From positions 30,188 through 94,187 of the forward strand of contig JBDTRP010000070.1 of NCBI GenBank assembly GCA_039931555.1: a DNA stretch of 64,000 nucleotides. Direction: 5' to 3'. The notes under the pieces were generated by a model. It was not told the origin of the DNA, made no database searches, and worked only from the letters and a program-made list of their open reading frames with translations. Positions within the stretch are counted from its first letter, which is position 1; the number at the start of each line of letters is the position of its first letter. This stretch comes from JAENVT01 sp039931555. GTDB lineage: Bacteria > Actinomycetota > Acidimicrobiia > Acidimicrobiales > Ilumatobacteraceae. Below, in pieces: positions 32,468-41,020 of the stretch. The translations under genes and the position numbers were made by a program.

Positions 32468-33213
32468 GCCGGCGTCCACTGATCGGTCTCTCCGGTCGGC
32501 GCTGGCCCGTGGAGCGAGTGCCGCATCTCCCGCAGGGCGCGCTGCAGGGTGAGGAGGTCGACCTGCACCTCAGCGAGTACCCGAAGGGCATCGCCGCAGT
32601 CGGCGGGCTTCCGGTGCAGTTGACCCGCGATGCCGAGCCGGTCGACATGGTCGGTCGGCTCGACGGTCTGGTGATGACCGGCGGGGCTGACCCCGATCCA
32701 TCGCTGTACGGCGAGCCGCCCCATGCAGAGCTCGGCGAGACCGAGCCGGCTCGCGACGCCTGGGAGCTATCGCTGATCCGCGCCGCCCTCGATCGGCACC
32801 TGCCGATGCTGTGCGTCTGTCGCGGTGCGCAACTGTTGAACATCGCACTCGGGGGAACGCTGGTGCAGCACCTCGACGAGGCCGACACACACGCGCTGTG
32901 GACGACGTCGCGGACCGACCGCTGTCACGTCGTGCAGGTCAGCGCCGGCAGCAGGCTGGAGTCCCTGTACGGGACGGACATCGCCACCAACAGCTTGCAC
33001 CACCAAGCCGTCGGCCGACCCGGCGGCGGTGTGATCGTGACCGGCACGGCCGAGGATGGTGTGATCGAAGGCTTCGAACTTGCCGGCCGACCCGAGGTCC
33101 TGGCAGTGCAGTGGCACCCAGAGATGCTCGCCGAGCAACCCGACCCGGCGTTCGCGTGGCTGGTCGACGAGGCCCGCCGCTTCGGCGCCCTCACCGATTC
33201 TGCTGACGACTGA
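32464..33213 (+). CDS. Class I glutamine amidotransferase-like hydrolase (PuuD-like)
   Basis: This is a 249-aa protein from GTG 32464 (GTGA overlap with the P450 stop). PMLCVCRGAQLLNIALGG carries the nucleophilic Cys, and VLAVQWHPEM carries the catalytic His and Glu. DGLVMTGGADPDPSLYGEPP matches gamma-glutamyl-GABA hydrolase and related peptidase C26 proteins. It probably cleaves a gamma-glutamyl amide. Coupling to a P450 suggests a shared pathway, but the substrate is unknown. It converges with the MarR gene, 4 nt apart. Confidence 0.88.
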   Translation: MSRRPLIGLSGRRWPVERVPHLPQGALQGEEVDLHLSEYPKGIAAVGGLPVQLTRDAEPVDMVGRLDGLVMTGGADPDPSLYGEPPHAELGETEPARDAWELSLIRAALDRHLPMLCVCRGAQLLNIALGGTLVQHLDEADTHALWTTSRTDRCHVVQVSAGSRLESLYGTDIATNSLHHQAVGRPGGGVIVTGTAEDGVIEGFELAGRPEVLAVQWHPEMLAEQPDPAFAWLVDEARRFGALTDSADD

Positions 33214-33217
33214 ACGA

Positions 33218-33739
33218 CTAGAGGTCGATCGCTTCGATCGTGCGCAGGATCGTGCGCAGCGACCGGGCCAGATCGTCACGCTCGGTCTCGGTGAGGGCCT
33301 GGGTCACGAGCGACTCATGACGATTGAACGCCGGCATGACATCGCCGACCACGCTGCGGCCATGCGACGTCAGTGACACGAGGATCCGGCGGCCGTCGAC
33401 GCGATCGCTCTTGCGTCGCAACAAACTGCGACCCTCCAGCGTCTTCATCACACCTGTCAGAGTCGCCGCGGTCACGCCGGCCTCGGCGGCCAGCGACCGG
33501 GCATCCATGTCACCCCATACACGCAGCACGAACAATGCGGTGAACGCACTCCACGACAGTTCGTGTTGGGCGAGCACACCGTTCTCCATGTGGTTGCGCA
33601 CGGCAGTGGCGGCGCGGAAGATGTTGGACACCGCTGCGAGCGAACGCAGATCCAGATCGAGATCGCTGAACGCCGCGCCGACGTCGCGTTCCGCCCGCAC
33701 CAGATCTCGGTCGTCGTCGCTGGCGAACAACAGCGGCAT
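33218..33739 (-). CDS. MarR-family transcriptional regulator
   Basis: This is a 173-aa winged-helix protein. LSWSAFTALFVLRVWGDMDA, then LAAEAGVTAATLTGVMKTLE (recognition helix), and the wing LLRRKSDRVDGRRILVSLT are typical of MarR. N- and C-terminal helices form the dimer interface. It overlaps the stop of the acyltransferase gene by 1 nt (TGATG), so the two are probably co-transcribed. Ligand unknown. Confidence 0.92.
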   Translation of the reverse strand: MPLLFASDDDRDLVRAERDVGAAFSDLDLDLRSLAAVSNIFRAATAVRNHMENGVLAQHELSWSAFTALFVLRVWGDMDARSLAAEAGVTAATLTGVMKTLEGRSLLRRKSDRVDGRRILVSLTSHGRSVVGDVMPAFNRHESLVTQALTETERDDLARSLRTILRTIEAIDL

Positions 33740-34515
33740 CAGCTAGCCTTCATCAACGCCAGTTCGTCGGCAATCGCGGTGCGCACGCGATCGCGCAGCG
33801 TCGAGACGTCGTCGAGCGACATGCCGGTCGTCTCGATCGGCTCCATCACGCGGACTTCGGCGTCGGTGATGCCGAATCGCCAGTCACCCTTCTGCAATGC
33901 GGGGAACGTGCCGTCGAGCACCAGGGGGAGGATCGGCGTGCCGGTCTCGATCGCCAGGCGGAAGGCACCGTCTTTGAAGTTGCGCAGCTCACCGTCCTGG
34001 CTGCGCGTGCCCTCTGGGAAGATCATCACGCTGACGCGCTTCGAGAGCCGGTCCTTGCACGAATCCATCGCCGCCACGATCGAGTCGCGCTGACCGCGAA
34101 CGAGCTTGATGTCGCCGGCCATCTGCATCAGCCAGCCGACGAGCGGGTACTTGAAGAAGTCGGCCTTCGACAACCACTTCATCTCCCACGGCAACTGCGA
34201 GATCAGCAGGATGTCGACGAAGCTCTGATGGTTGGCGACAACGACGTAGGGCCGCCGCGGATCGCGGATCTCGACTCCCGACGTGCGAAACCTCCAGAGC
34301 GGATTCAACCACTGGTGCACGACGGTCAGTTTGCGAAACAGGAACCCGGCGGCGTAGCGGCCCTTGTCGAAGGGCGCGGTCACCACGCGGACCACGGCCA
34401 CCAGCGGCACCCAGACGACGATGATCACCCCGAGCATCAGCCACGCCCACAACGACAGCACCGTTCGAACGACCGAATTGCCGAGCAGACGATGCCGAAG
34501 GGTACGAGCGGCCAT
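33739..34515 (-). CDS. plsC: 1-acyl-sn-glycerol-3-phosphate acyltransferase
   Basis: This is a 258-aa membrane acyltransferase from ATG 34515. An N-terminal hydrophobic segment (about residues 14-42) is followed by VVANHQSFVDILL with the catalytic H-x4-D motif, LSKADFFKYPLVG, and IFPEGTRSQDGELRNFKDGA carrying the glycerol-phosphate-binding EGTR motif. It transfers a fatty acyl group to lysophosphatidate at the inner membrane. It is divergent from the metalloprotease gene, with 49 nt between them. Confidence 0.9.
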   Translation of the reverse strand: MAARTLRHRLLGNSVVRTVLSLWAWLMLGVIIVVWVPLVAVVRVVTAPFDKGRYAAGFLFRKLTVVHQWLNPLWRFRTSGVEIRDPRRPYVVVANHQSFVDILLISQLPWEMKWLSKADFFKYPLVGWLMQMAGDIKLVRGQRDSIVAAMDSCKDRLSKRVSVMIFPEGTRSQDGELRNFKDGAFRLAIETGTPILPLVLDGTFPALQKGDWRFGITDAEVRVMEPIETTGMSLDDVSTLRDRVRTAIADELALMKAS

Positions 34516-34564
34516 GGGCACATCGTGGCATGGATCCGAGGCGGCGCGCACATAGCCTCTCGGC

Positions 34565-35674
34565 GTGCGATGCACCTGGTTGGCCGCCCTGATGTTGGTA
34601 GCAACGGCCTGCGGCAATTCGTCGGTCACGTTGCCACCGGCCGTGGAGGCGGTCATCGATGGCGGCGAACGATCGAGATGGATGACCAATGGCGATGACC
34701 CGTGGAACGTCGTCGTGTGCCACGTGCCGATCGACTCCCGATCGGTCGTCTACGCGGGCCTGTCGTTGCGCTTCCCATTGCATGCCGACGCGCTCGCCGC
34801 GGTGCTCGACACGAAGGTCCGCACGTACTTCGACACGCTGTCCCACGGTGCGTACCGGCCACACTTCCGCGGCGCGGGCGAGGTGACGATTGCTGCGACC
34901 GACGAGCCGCAAGCGTGCGTCGACAAGGCGCTGGCCCTGGCGGGCGACGATGCCCACGGTGTGATCGCGATCGCCGATGCAGAGCACACCGCGACTCAAC
35001 CCGGTGGCTTCGCCAATCCCGGCAGCGACTGCGGCGCACCGCCATGCCTCGCCTCCGCGACTCGTCGATCGGCTTACGTCGGCGCATCCGACTTCAGCCC
35101 CGATTGGGGCGATCAGCCACCGATGGATCTCATCGAGCACGAGATCGGTCACGCGCTCGGCTGGCCTCACAGCGGCTACGACCCCTCGCTGGTGGAGCCG
35201 CACGACAGCGCGCTCGACGTGATGAGCAACAGCGCTGCGCCGCGCGACGCACACCCCGATCGTCGCGATGGCCCCGGAACGTTGGCCATCAACCTGCTGT
35301 CGGCAGGGTGGCTGCCGACCTCGGCGGTCGCTGTCGTGGCGCCGTCCGGCAGCACCGTGGCCCTCGCGCCATCGGGTGGCACGGCGGGCACCCGGTTGGC
35401 AGTCGTCGCCCTCGACGACCACCGCTTCATGACAGTGGAGGTGCTGACTGCAGAGGGGCTCGACGATCACCTCCCCGCCGCTGGGGTTGCTGTGCATCTG
35501 ATCGACGGCAGCGGCCCGACCAGAACCCAGACACCGCTCGTCGGTCTGGCGCCGTACGACCGACTCGTCGTGCCGGGCCAGACCTTCACCGCCGACGGCT
35601 GGAGCGTGGCCGTGACCGGCGATTGGCGGGCGACGATACATCCGGTCGCCGGTGCGCCTACTGTAAGCGGCTGA
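34565..35674 (+). CDS. Metzincin-type zinc metalloprotease lipoprotein
   Basis: This is a 369-aa protein from GTG 34565. The N-terminus MRCTWLAALMLVATAC ends in a lipobox-like ATAC. The catalytic region IEHEIGHALGWPHS fits HExxHxxGxxH, with three zinc-ligand histidines, and LDVMSNS downstream supplies a Met-turn. A C-terminal domain of about 130 residues follows. It is a secreted, probably lipid-anchored, protease of the metzincin clan. Its stop overlaps the cytidine deaminase start by 1 nt (TGATG). Confidence 0.82.
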   Translation: MRCTWLAALMLVATACGNSSVTLPPAVEAVIDGGERSRWMTNGDDPWNVVVCHVPIDSRSVVYAGLSLRFPLHADALAAVLDTKVRTYFDTLSHGAYRPHFRGAGEVTIAATDEPQACVDKALALAGDDAHGVIAIADAEHTATQPGGFANPGSDCGAPPCLASATRRSAYVGASDFSPDWGDQPPMDLIEHEIGHALGWPHSGYDPSLVEPHDSALDVMSNSAAPRDAHPDRRDGPGTLAINLLSAGWLPTSAVAVVAPSGSTVALAPSGGTAGTRLAVVALDDHRFMTVEVLTAEGLDDHLPAAGVAVHLIDGSGPTRTQTPLVGLAPYDRLVVPGQTFTADGWSVAVTGDWRATIHPVAGAPTVSG

Positions 35675-36087
35675 TGTCGACCGATGTGGAAGAGATGTTG
35701 GCTGCGGCGAAGGCCGTGCAGGCCAATGCCCATGTGCCCTATTCTCACTTTCGCGTCGGCGCTGCGCTACGGACTGCGAGCGGACGACTGTTCTCTGGCT
35801 GCAACGTCGAGAACGCGGCCTACCCGCAGGGCTCATGTGCAGAGGCCGGCGCCATCTCGGCGATGGTGGCCGCCGGAGAACACGAGATCGTCGCCGTCCT
35901 CACGGTGTGCGACGGCGAAGCGATCGGCACGTGCTGCGGCGGATGCCGCCAGCGCTTACGTGAATTCGCCAGCGGCAGCACTCCCATCTACGCGGCGGGG
36001 CCCGATGGGGTGCGAGCAACGTTCACATTGGATGAACTGCTCCCGCACTCGTTCGGCCCAGAACACCTCACAGAGTTTCAACAGTAG
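35674..36087 (+). CDS. cdd: Cytidine deaminase
   Basis: This is a 137-aa homotetrameric-type enzyme that converts cytidine or deoxycytidine to uridine or deoxyuridine. AHVPYSHFRVGAAL binds the substrate. NAAYPQGSCAEAGAISAM has the zinc ligand and catalytic Cys-Ala-Glu, and GTCCGGCRQRLREF supplies the other two zinc cysteines. The start overlaps the upstream stop. It would feed deoxyuridine to DeoA, encoded 14 kb away. Confidence 0.93.
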   Translation: MSTDVEEMLAAAKAVQANAHVPYSHFRVGAALRTASGRLFSGCNVENAAYPQGSCAEAGAISAMVAAGEHEIVAVLTVCDGEAIGTCCGGCRQRLREFASGSTPIYAAGPDGVRATFTLDELLPHSFGPEHLTEFQQ

Positions 36088-36100
36088 GAACGGAGAAGCT

Positions 36101-36487
36101 ATGACGCAGACCAAAGTACGCCTCGCGATCGCAGGTGCTTGCCTGATGGCGTTGACCGCGGCAGGGTGCAGCAGCGACAGCAAGAGCAGTTCGACCAACG
36201 CACCATCGGCGACTGCGGCGCCGGGCGGCACCACGGCCGCAGCACCGGCCGGCGCCGGACTGACCATCTCCGGCAACGCGTTCTCGGCCGCCTCGGTGAC
36301 TGCTGGGCAGGAGTTCACGATCACCAACAACGACAGTGTTGGACACACCGTGACCGACGATGCCGGCAGTTTCAACGTGCAGGTCCCAGGCGGTGGCACC
36401 GCGACGCTGGTGATCCCGGCCGCGGGCACGTACAAGATCCACTGCAACATCCACGGGTCGATGCACGGCACCATCACCGTCGCCTGA
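36101..36487 (+). CDS. Blue-copper (cupredoxin) lipoprotein
   Basis: This is a 128-aa protein with AGGAACGGAGAAG before the ATG. The signal sequence ends in LTAAGC, a lipobox with Cys23. An Ser/Thr/Ala linker leads to one cupredoxin domain with HTVTDDAGSFNV (His) and YKIHCNIHGSMHGTITV (Cys, His, Met). It is probably a type-1 copper protein at the outer face of the membrane, carrying electrons. Its domain resembles domains 2-5 of the large protein at 13-15 kb. Confidence 0.9.
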   Translation: MTQTKVRLAIAGACLMALTAAGCSSDSKSSSTNAPSATAAPGGTTAAAPAGAGLTISGNAFSAASVTAGQEFTITNNDSVGHTVTDDAGSFNVQVPGGGTATLVIPAAGTYKIHCNIHGSMHGTITVA

Positions 36488-36507
36488 CACGACGTACGCT
36501 CGCGGGC

Positions 36508-37686
36508 GTGTCGTCTGCGCGCCTTCCACACCTCACCGCCAAGCTCCAGGGCTTCGGCACCACGATCTTCGCCGAGATGAGCTCCCTTGCCATGTCGACG
36601 GGCAGCGTCAACCTCGGTCAGGGTTTTCCTGATACCGAGGGTCCGCGCGAAGTGCTCGACGCTGCGATCGCGGCGATCAACAGTGGCGTCAACCAGTACC
36701 CGCCGGGCCCTGGCATGGCGGTGTTGCGTGAAGCCATCGTCGCGCATCAGCGGCGGTTCTATGGGCTGCACTACGACGCCGACTCGGAAGTATTGGTCAC
36801 CACCGGTGCCACCGAGGCGTTGGCGGGCGCCCTGATGGGTCTGCTCGATACCGGTGACGAGGTCGTGCTGTTCGAGCCGATGTACGACAGCTATCAAGCG
36901 TGCATCGCCTTGGCGGGCGCCGTGGCAAAGCCGGTCACGCTCCGCCCGCCCGACTATCACTTCGATCCCGACGAACTCCGTGCGGCGATCACACCGAAGA
37001 CCAAGCTGATGCTGATCAACAGCCCGCACAACCCGACGGGCCACGTGCTGAGCACCGACGAGTTGCAACTGATCGCCGACCTGGCGATCGAACACGATCT
37101 CATCGTGATCACCGACGAGGTCTACGAGCATCTCGTCTTCGATGGCGCCGTGCACACACCACTGGCCACCTTTCCCGGCATGCGTGAGCGCACGCTCGTG
37201 ATCTCCAGCGGAGGCAAGACGTTCAACACGACCGGCTGGAAGATCGGATGGATCTGTGCGCCACCCGCGTTGCTCGCCGCGGCTCGTACGGCCAAGCAGT
37301 TCCTCACCTACGTCAGCGGCGCTCCGTTCCAGCCGGCAATCGCCGTCGGTCTCGGGCTACCGGACTCGTTCTTCACCGAGTTCGCCGCCGACATGCAAGC
37401 CAAACGCGATCGACTGCTGCCCGGCCTGCACGCCGCCGGGTTCACCGTCTTCCCGACGTTCGGCACGTACTTCGTGACGGTCGACATCCGACCCGTGCAA
37501 CCCGACGGCGATGGAATGGCATTCTGTCGTTCGCTGCCCGGGCGCTGCGGCATCGTCGCGATCCCCAACGAGGTGTTCTACGCCAACCGGCACGAAGGCC
37601 GGCACCTGGTGCGGTTCGCGTTCTGCAAGCGGATGGAGGTGCTCGACGAGGCGGCCGAGCGGCTTGCAAAGTTGGCCACCGGGTAA
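36508..37686 (+). CDS. Class I/II PLP aminotransferase (glutamine/methionine transaminase-like)
   Basis: This is a 392-aa PLP enzyme from GTG 36508. VNLGQGFPDTEGP and NQYPPGPGMAVLREAI fit the kynurenine-glutamine transaminase/YbdL group. INSPHNPTGHVLS, VITDEVYEHLVF and SSGGKTFNTTGWKIGW (Schiff-base Lys) are the cofactor motifs. RHLVRFAFCK supplies the carboxylate-binding Arg. The nitrilase gene starts 9 nt after its stop. In other bacteria this pairing couples glutamine transamination with removal of the resulting 2-oxoglutaramate. Confidence 0.92.
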   Translation: MSSARLPHLTAKLQGFGTTIFAEMSSLAMSTGSVNLGQGFPDTEGPREVLDAAIAAINSGVNQYPPGPGMAVLREAIVAHQRRFYGLHYDADSEVLVTTGATEALAGALMGLLDTGDEVVLFEPMYDSYQACIALAGAVAKPVTLRPPDYHFDPDELRAAITPKTKLMLINSPHNPTGHVLSTDELQLIADLAIEHDLIVITDEVYEHLVFDGAVHTPLATFPGMRERTLVISSGGKTFNTTGWKIGWICAPPALLAAARTAKQFLTYVSGAPFQPAIAVGLGLPDSFFTEFAADMQAKRDRLLPGLHAAGFTVFPTFGTYFVTVDIRPVQPDGDGMAFCRSLPGRCGIVAIPNEVFYANRHEGRHLVRFAFCKRMEVLDEAAERLAKLATG

Positions 37687-37695
37687 TCTGCGACC

Positions 37696-38475
37696 ATGCG
37701 CGTCGCCGCAATTCAACACGACATCGCCTGGTGTGACCGCGAGGCCAACTTCACCCATCTCGCACCGTTGATCGCGAGCGCCGCGGCGGCAGGTGCCCGC
37801 CTGATCCTGCTCAGCGAAACGTTCTCCACCGGCTTCGCCACCGATCGCGACGACCTCGGCGAACCCGAGGGCGGGCCGTCGTCACAGTTCCTCGGCGAGC
37901 AGGCCCGCCTCCACGGTGTCTGGATCGGCGGTTCGTGCCCGGAGATCGCCACCGACGCCACGGCCGACGACCAACGCCCGTACAACACGCTGGTGCTGGT
38001 CGCACCCGACGGCACACAGCACCGCTACCGCAAGATCCACCCGTTCACCTACGGCGGCGAGACCAAGCACTTCCGCGCCGGCGATCGGTTCGTGACGGTC
38101 GACGTCGAAGGGATCCGGGTCACCCTGTTCGTCTGCTACGACCTCCGGTTCGCCGACGAGTTCTGGCACCTGGCCGACGACTCCGACGTGTACCTGGTGC
38201 CGGCCAACTGGCCAGAGGCTCGACGCCTGCCGTGGATGGCGCTGCTCCAAGCACGAGCGATCGAGAACATGGCCTTCGTCGTCGGTTGCAACCGGGTGGG
38301 CGACGGCAACGGCATCACGTACTGCGGCGACTCGCGCATCATCGACCCGCTCGGCGAGATCTTGGCCAGTGCCTCGCAGACCGAGAGCATCCTGCTGGCC
38401 GAGATCAGCGCCGAACGGGTTGCCGAAGTTCGCGATCGATTCCGCTTCCTGCAGGACCGTCGTGGTCAGCACTGA
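37696..38475 (+). CDS. Nitrilase-family amidohydrolase, probable omega-amidase
   Basis: This is a 259-aa C-N hydrolase. The catalytic triad is Glu in LILLSETFSTGF, Lys in YRKIHPFTYGGE and Cys in LFVCYDLRFADEF. The size and these motifs match the Nit2/omega-amidase branch, which hydrolyses 2-oxoglutaramate or 2-oxosuccinamate. Adjacency to the transaminase supports this. Cytoplasmic, no signal peptide. Confidence 0.88.
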   Translation: MRVAAIQHDIAWCDREANFTHLAPLIASAAAAGARLILLSETFSTGFATDRDDLGEPEGGPSSQFLGEQARLHGVWIGGSCPEIATDATADDQRPYNTLVLVAPDGTQHRYRKIHPFTYGGETKHFRAGDRFVTVDVEGIRVTLFVCYDLRFADEFWHLADDSDVYLVPANWPEARRLPWMALLQARAIENMAFVVGCNRVGDGNGITYCGDSRIIDPLGEILASASQTESILLAEISAERVAEVRDRFRFLQDRRGQH

Positions 38476-38524
38476 CGGCAGGGGCATTGCGGGCGTTCAT
38501 CGACACAACTCGAAAGGAGCGGTC

Positions 38525-38866
38525 ATGACCACCAAGGGCTTCGGCCACCTCTACGTGGAGACGCACAACTGGGGCAAAGCCGTCGCGTTCTGGCAACGAC
38601 TCGGCTTCACGCTGGACTTCGACACCGGCCACGGTTCGGGGATGATGAGCCATCCCGCCGGTGGCCCGACGGTCTTTGTCGCCGAGCAGTCGATCGAGGA
38701 CCCGCTTGCCGTGGAGGTGTACCTCGCTGCCGGCGCCGACTACGAGGCGCCCGACGGCATCGATGTCGTCAGCCCGTTTCACGACACGCATTGGGGCACG
38801 AAGGTGATGGTGATCCAGGATCCCGATGGTCATCGGTTCCGCGTCGAGGCACCGGTGAACGACTGA
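38525..38866 (+). CDS. VOC (glyoxalase/bleomycin-resistance) family protein
   Basis: This is a 113-aa single-domain protein with CGAAAGGAGCGG before the ATG. GHLYVETHNWGKAVAFWQRL and VMVIQDPDGHRFRVEAP give the paired beta-alpha-beta-beta-beta modules of the VOC fold, with His and Glu in metal-ligand positions. Substrate unknown; it could be a dioxygenase, an isomerase or a binding protein. Confidence 0.85.
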   Translation: MTTKGFGHLYVETHNWGKAVAFWQRLGFTLDFDTGHGSGMMSHPAGGPTVFVAEQSIEDPLAVEVYLAAGADYEAPDGIDVVSPFHDTHWGTKVMVIQDPDGHRFRVEAPVND

Positions 38867-38900
38867 GTTCTGTCCCGTGGGCGACCGGTATTGTGAGTGG

Positions 38901-39512
38901 ATGACCAGCATTCGCACGCTTGCCGATCTGGATGCGCTGTACGACGCACCCGTGCCGACGTCGATCACCAAAGAGATCGATCACCTCACCGAACTGCATC
39001 GCGCCTACATCGACGCGTCACCGTTCGTCGTGGTGGCGACATCAGGCCCCGGTGGTCTCGACTGCTCGCCTCGCGGCGACCCGCCCGGCTTCATCCGTGT
39101 CGTCGACGCGCAGACGCTGCTGATGCCCGACCGGCGCGGCAACAATCGGCTCGACACGCTTCGCAACCTGGTCGGTGATCCGCGGATCGGACTGCTCTTC
39201 CTCGTGCCCGGCGTCGGGGTGACACTGCGGGTCAACGGCACGGCGGAGATCACGACGGATCAAGCGTTGCGCGAGTCGTTCGCGTTCGACGGAAAGTTGC
39301 CGGCCACCGTCATCGTCGTGACCACGACCGCCGTGTACACCCAGTGTCCGAAAGCGCTGATCCGGTCGCACCTGTGGGATCCGTCGCGTCATCGTGACCA
39401 GTCGGAGCTGCCATCCGTCGGTGACATCATGGAAGCGATCACGGCCGCCGAGTTCGATGGTGAGGCGTACGACGCGGCGTACCCGGAACGTGTGCGTCAG
39501 ACCATCTACTGA
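38901..39512 (+). CDS. Pyridoxamine 5'-phosphate oxidase-like FMN protein
   Basis: This is a 203-aa protein from ATG 38901; an in-frame GTG at 38877 is possible. SPFVVVATSGPGGLDCSPRG, VDAQTLLMPDRRGNNRLDTL and VNGTAEITTD are typical of the split beta-barrel of the PNPOx-like family, in particular the MSMEG_1061-type group. CPKALIRSHLWDPSRH near the C-terminus is also characteristic. It probably binds FMN or F420; the reaction is unknown. Confidence 0.85.
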   Translation: MTSIRTLADLDALYDAPVPTSITKEIDHLTELHRAYIDASPFVVVATSGPGGLDCSPRGDPPGFIRVVDAQTLLMPDRRGNNRLDTLRNLVGDPRIGLLFLVPGVGVTLRVNGTAEITTDQALRESFAFDGKLPATVIVVTTTAVYTQCPKALIRSHLWDPSRHRDQSELPSVGDIMEAITAAEFDGEAYDAAYPERVRQTIY

Positions 39513-39606
39513 CGCTGATCCCGGCCGCCCGCTGCGTCGAACGAGCGGTGCCGCCCGGGGTTAGGGTGCGGATCAACGCTGTCCAGTCGGATGAGAGGGG
39601 ATTGTC

Positions 39607-41007
39607 GTGGGGCGAATCGTTTTTGTGGGTGGCGGGATCGTGGGCACGTGTGCCGCGATGATGCTCGCCAACGACGGTCACGACGTGACCGTGCTCGAGC
39701 GTGACCCGACGCCACCGCCGCCGCCCGACACGGCGTGGGACGAATGGGATCGTCGCGGCGTCAACCAGTTCCGCATGCTGCACTTCTTCCTCGCCAAGTT
39801 CCGCGAGGTCGCCGAGGCCGAGTTGCCCGGCCTGACCGAGGCGATGGTCGCTGCCGGCGCACTGAAGATGAATCCGTTGCTCGGAATCCCTGATGAGATG
39901 ACCGGGGGATGGCGAGAGGGCGACTCCAGATTCGACACGATCACCGCCCGTCGTCCGGTTGGCGAGTCAGTCGTCGCGGCCGCCGCCGCGGCGACGCCAG
40001 GCGTCACGATCCGCCGCGGCGTCGGTGTGGCCGGCGTGCTCGACGGTGCGGTAACCGACGGCATCGTGCACGTCACCGGTGTGCGCACCGAAGCCGGCGA
40101 GGAGATTCCGGCAGATCTCGTCATCGACGCCGGCGGTCGGCGATCGGCGATGCCGAGTTGGTTGCGCGAGATCGGCTCGCGGGGCCCCAACGAGATGATC
40201 GAGGACTGTGGGTTCGTGTACTACGGCCGCCACTTCCGATCGGCCGACGGTTCGATCCCGCCGGCCTTCGGTGGCCTGGTGCAGCCTTACGGCTCGGTGT
40301 CGGTCCTCACCCTGCCCGCTGACAACGGCACGTGGGGGGTCGGCGTCGTCACCAGCTCGAGAGATGCCGCGCTGCGCGGCTTGACGGAGATCGACTGCTG
40401 GGAACGGGTCATCCGTGCGTATCCGCTCGTCGCCCACTGGATCGATGCCGAGCCGATCACCGACGTGAAGGTCATGGCCAAGATCGAAGATCGGCAACGG
40501 AACTACGTGGTCGACGGCGTCCCAGTTGCCACCGGCGTGATCGCCCTCGCCGACGCGTGGGCGTGCACCAACCCCTCACTCGGTCGCGGCATCTCGATGG
40601 GGATCACCCACGCCGCTGCGCTGCGTTCGATGATGCGCGACGTGCCCCTCGACGACCCCCGGGCATTCGCGCTCCAGTGGGATGACGTGACCAACACGAA
40701 CGTCGAGCCACTGTTCGCCGACACGCTGGCCTTTGACCGGCACCGCTTGGCCGAGATCGAAGCGATCATCGACGGGCGACCGTACGACACCGATGATCCC
40801 GCTTGGTTGCTCGGCAGGGCGTTGGAGAGCTCGATCACCAAGGACCCCGACTTGCTCCGCGGCTTCATGGAGATCGTGTCGCTGCTCGATCGTGGGGTCA
40901 ACGTGCTGTCGCGTCCTGGCGTGGCCGAGCGTGCTCTGCAGCTGTCGGATCCCACGCCCTTGCCAGGTCCCGACCGGACCGAACTGCTCACCCTCGTGGG
41001 TGCATGA
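39607..41007 (+). CDS. FAD-dependent oxidoreductase
   Basis: This is a 466-aa flavoprotein from GTG 39607. IVFVGGGIVGTCAAMMLAND is the N-terminal FAD-binding loop, and VTVLERDPT supplies the acidic residue for ribose. ADLVIDAGGRRSAMPSWL is the second FAD-linked motif (often DGxxSxxR), and IALADAWACTNPSLGRGISM is the third. It resembles monooxygenases and halogenase/geranylgeranyl-reductase-like proteins of the p-hydroxybenzoate hydroxylase group. The following hydrolase starts 13 nt later, suggesting a shared pathway. Confidence 0.88.
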   Translation: MGRIVFVGGGIVGTCAAMMLANDGHDVTVLERDPTPPPPPDTAWDEWDRRGVNQFRMLHFFLAKFREVAEAELPGLTEAMVAAGALKMNPLLGIPDEMTGGWREGDSRFDTITARRPVGESVVAAAAAATPGVTIRRGVGVAGVLDGAVTDGIVHVTGVRTEAGEEIPADLVIDAGGRRSAMPSWLREIGSRGPNEMIEDCGFVYYGRHFRSADGSIPPAFGGLVQPYGSVSVLTLPADNGTWGVGVVTSSRDAALRGLTEIDCWERVIRAYPLVAHWIDAEPITDVKVMAKIEDRQRNYVVDGVPVATGVIALADAWACTNPSLGRGISMGITHAAALRSMMRDVPLDDPRAFALQWDDVTNTNVEPLFADTLAFDRHRLAEIEAIIDGRPYDTDDPAWLLGRALESSITKDPDLLRGFMEIVSLLDRGVNVLSRPGVAERALQLSDPTPLPGPDRTELLTLVGA

Positions 41008-41020
41008 GAAAGGACCAGTC

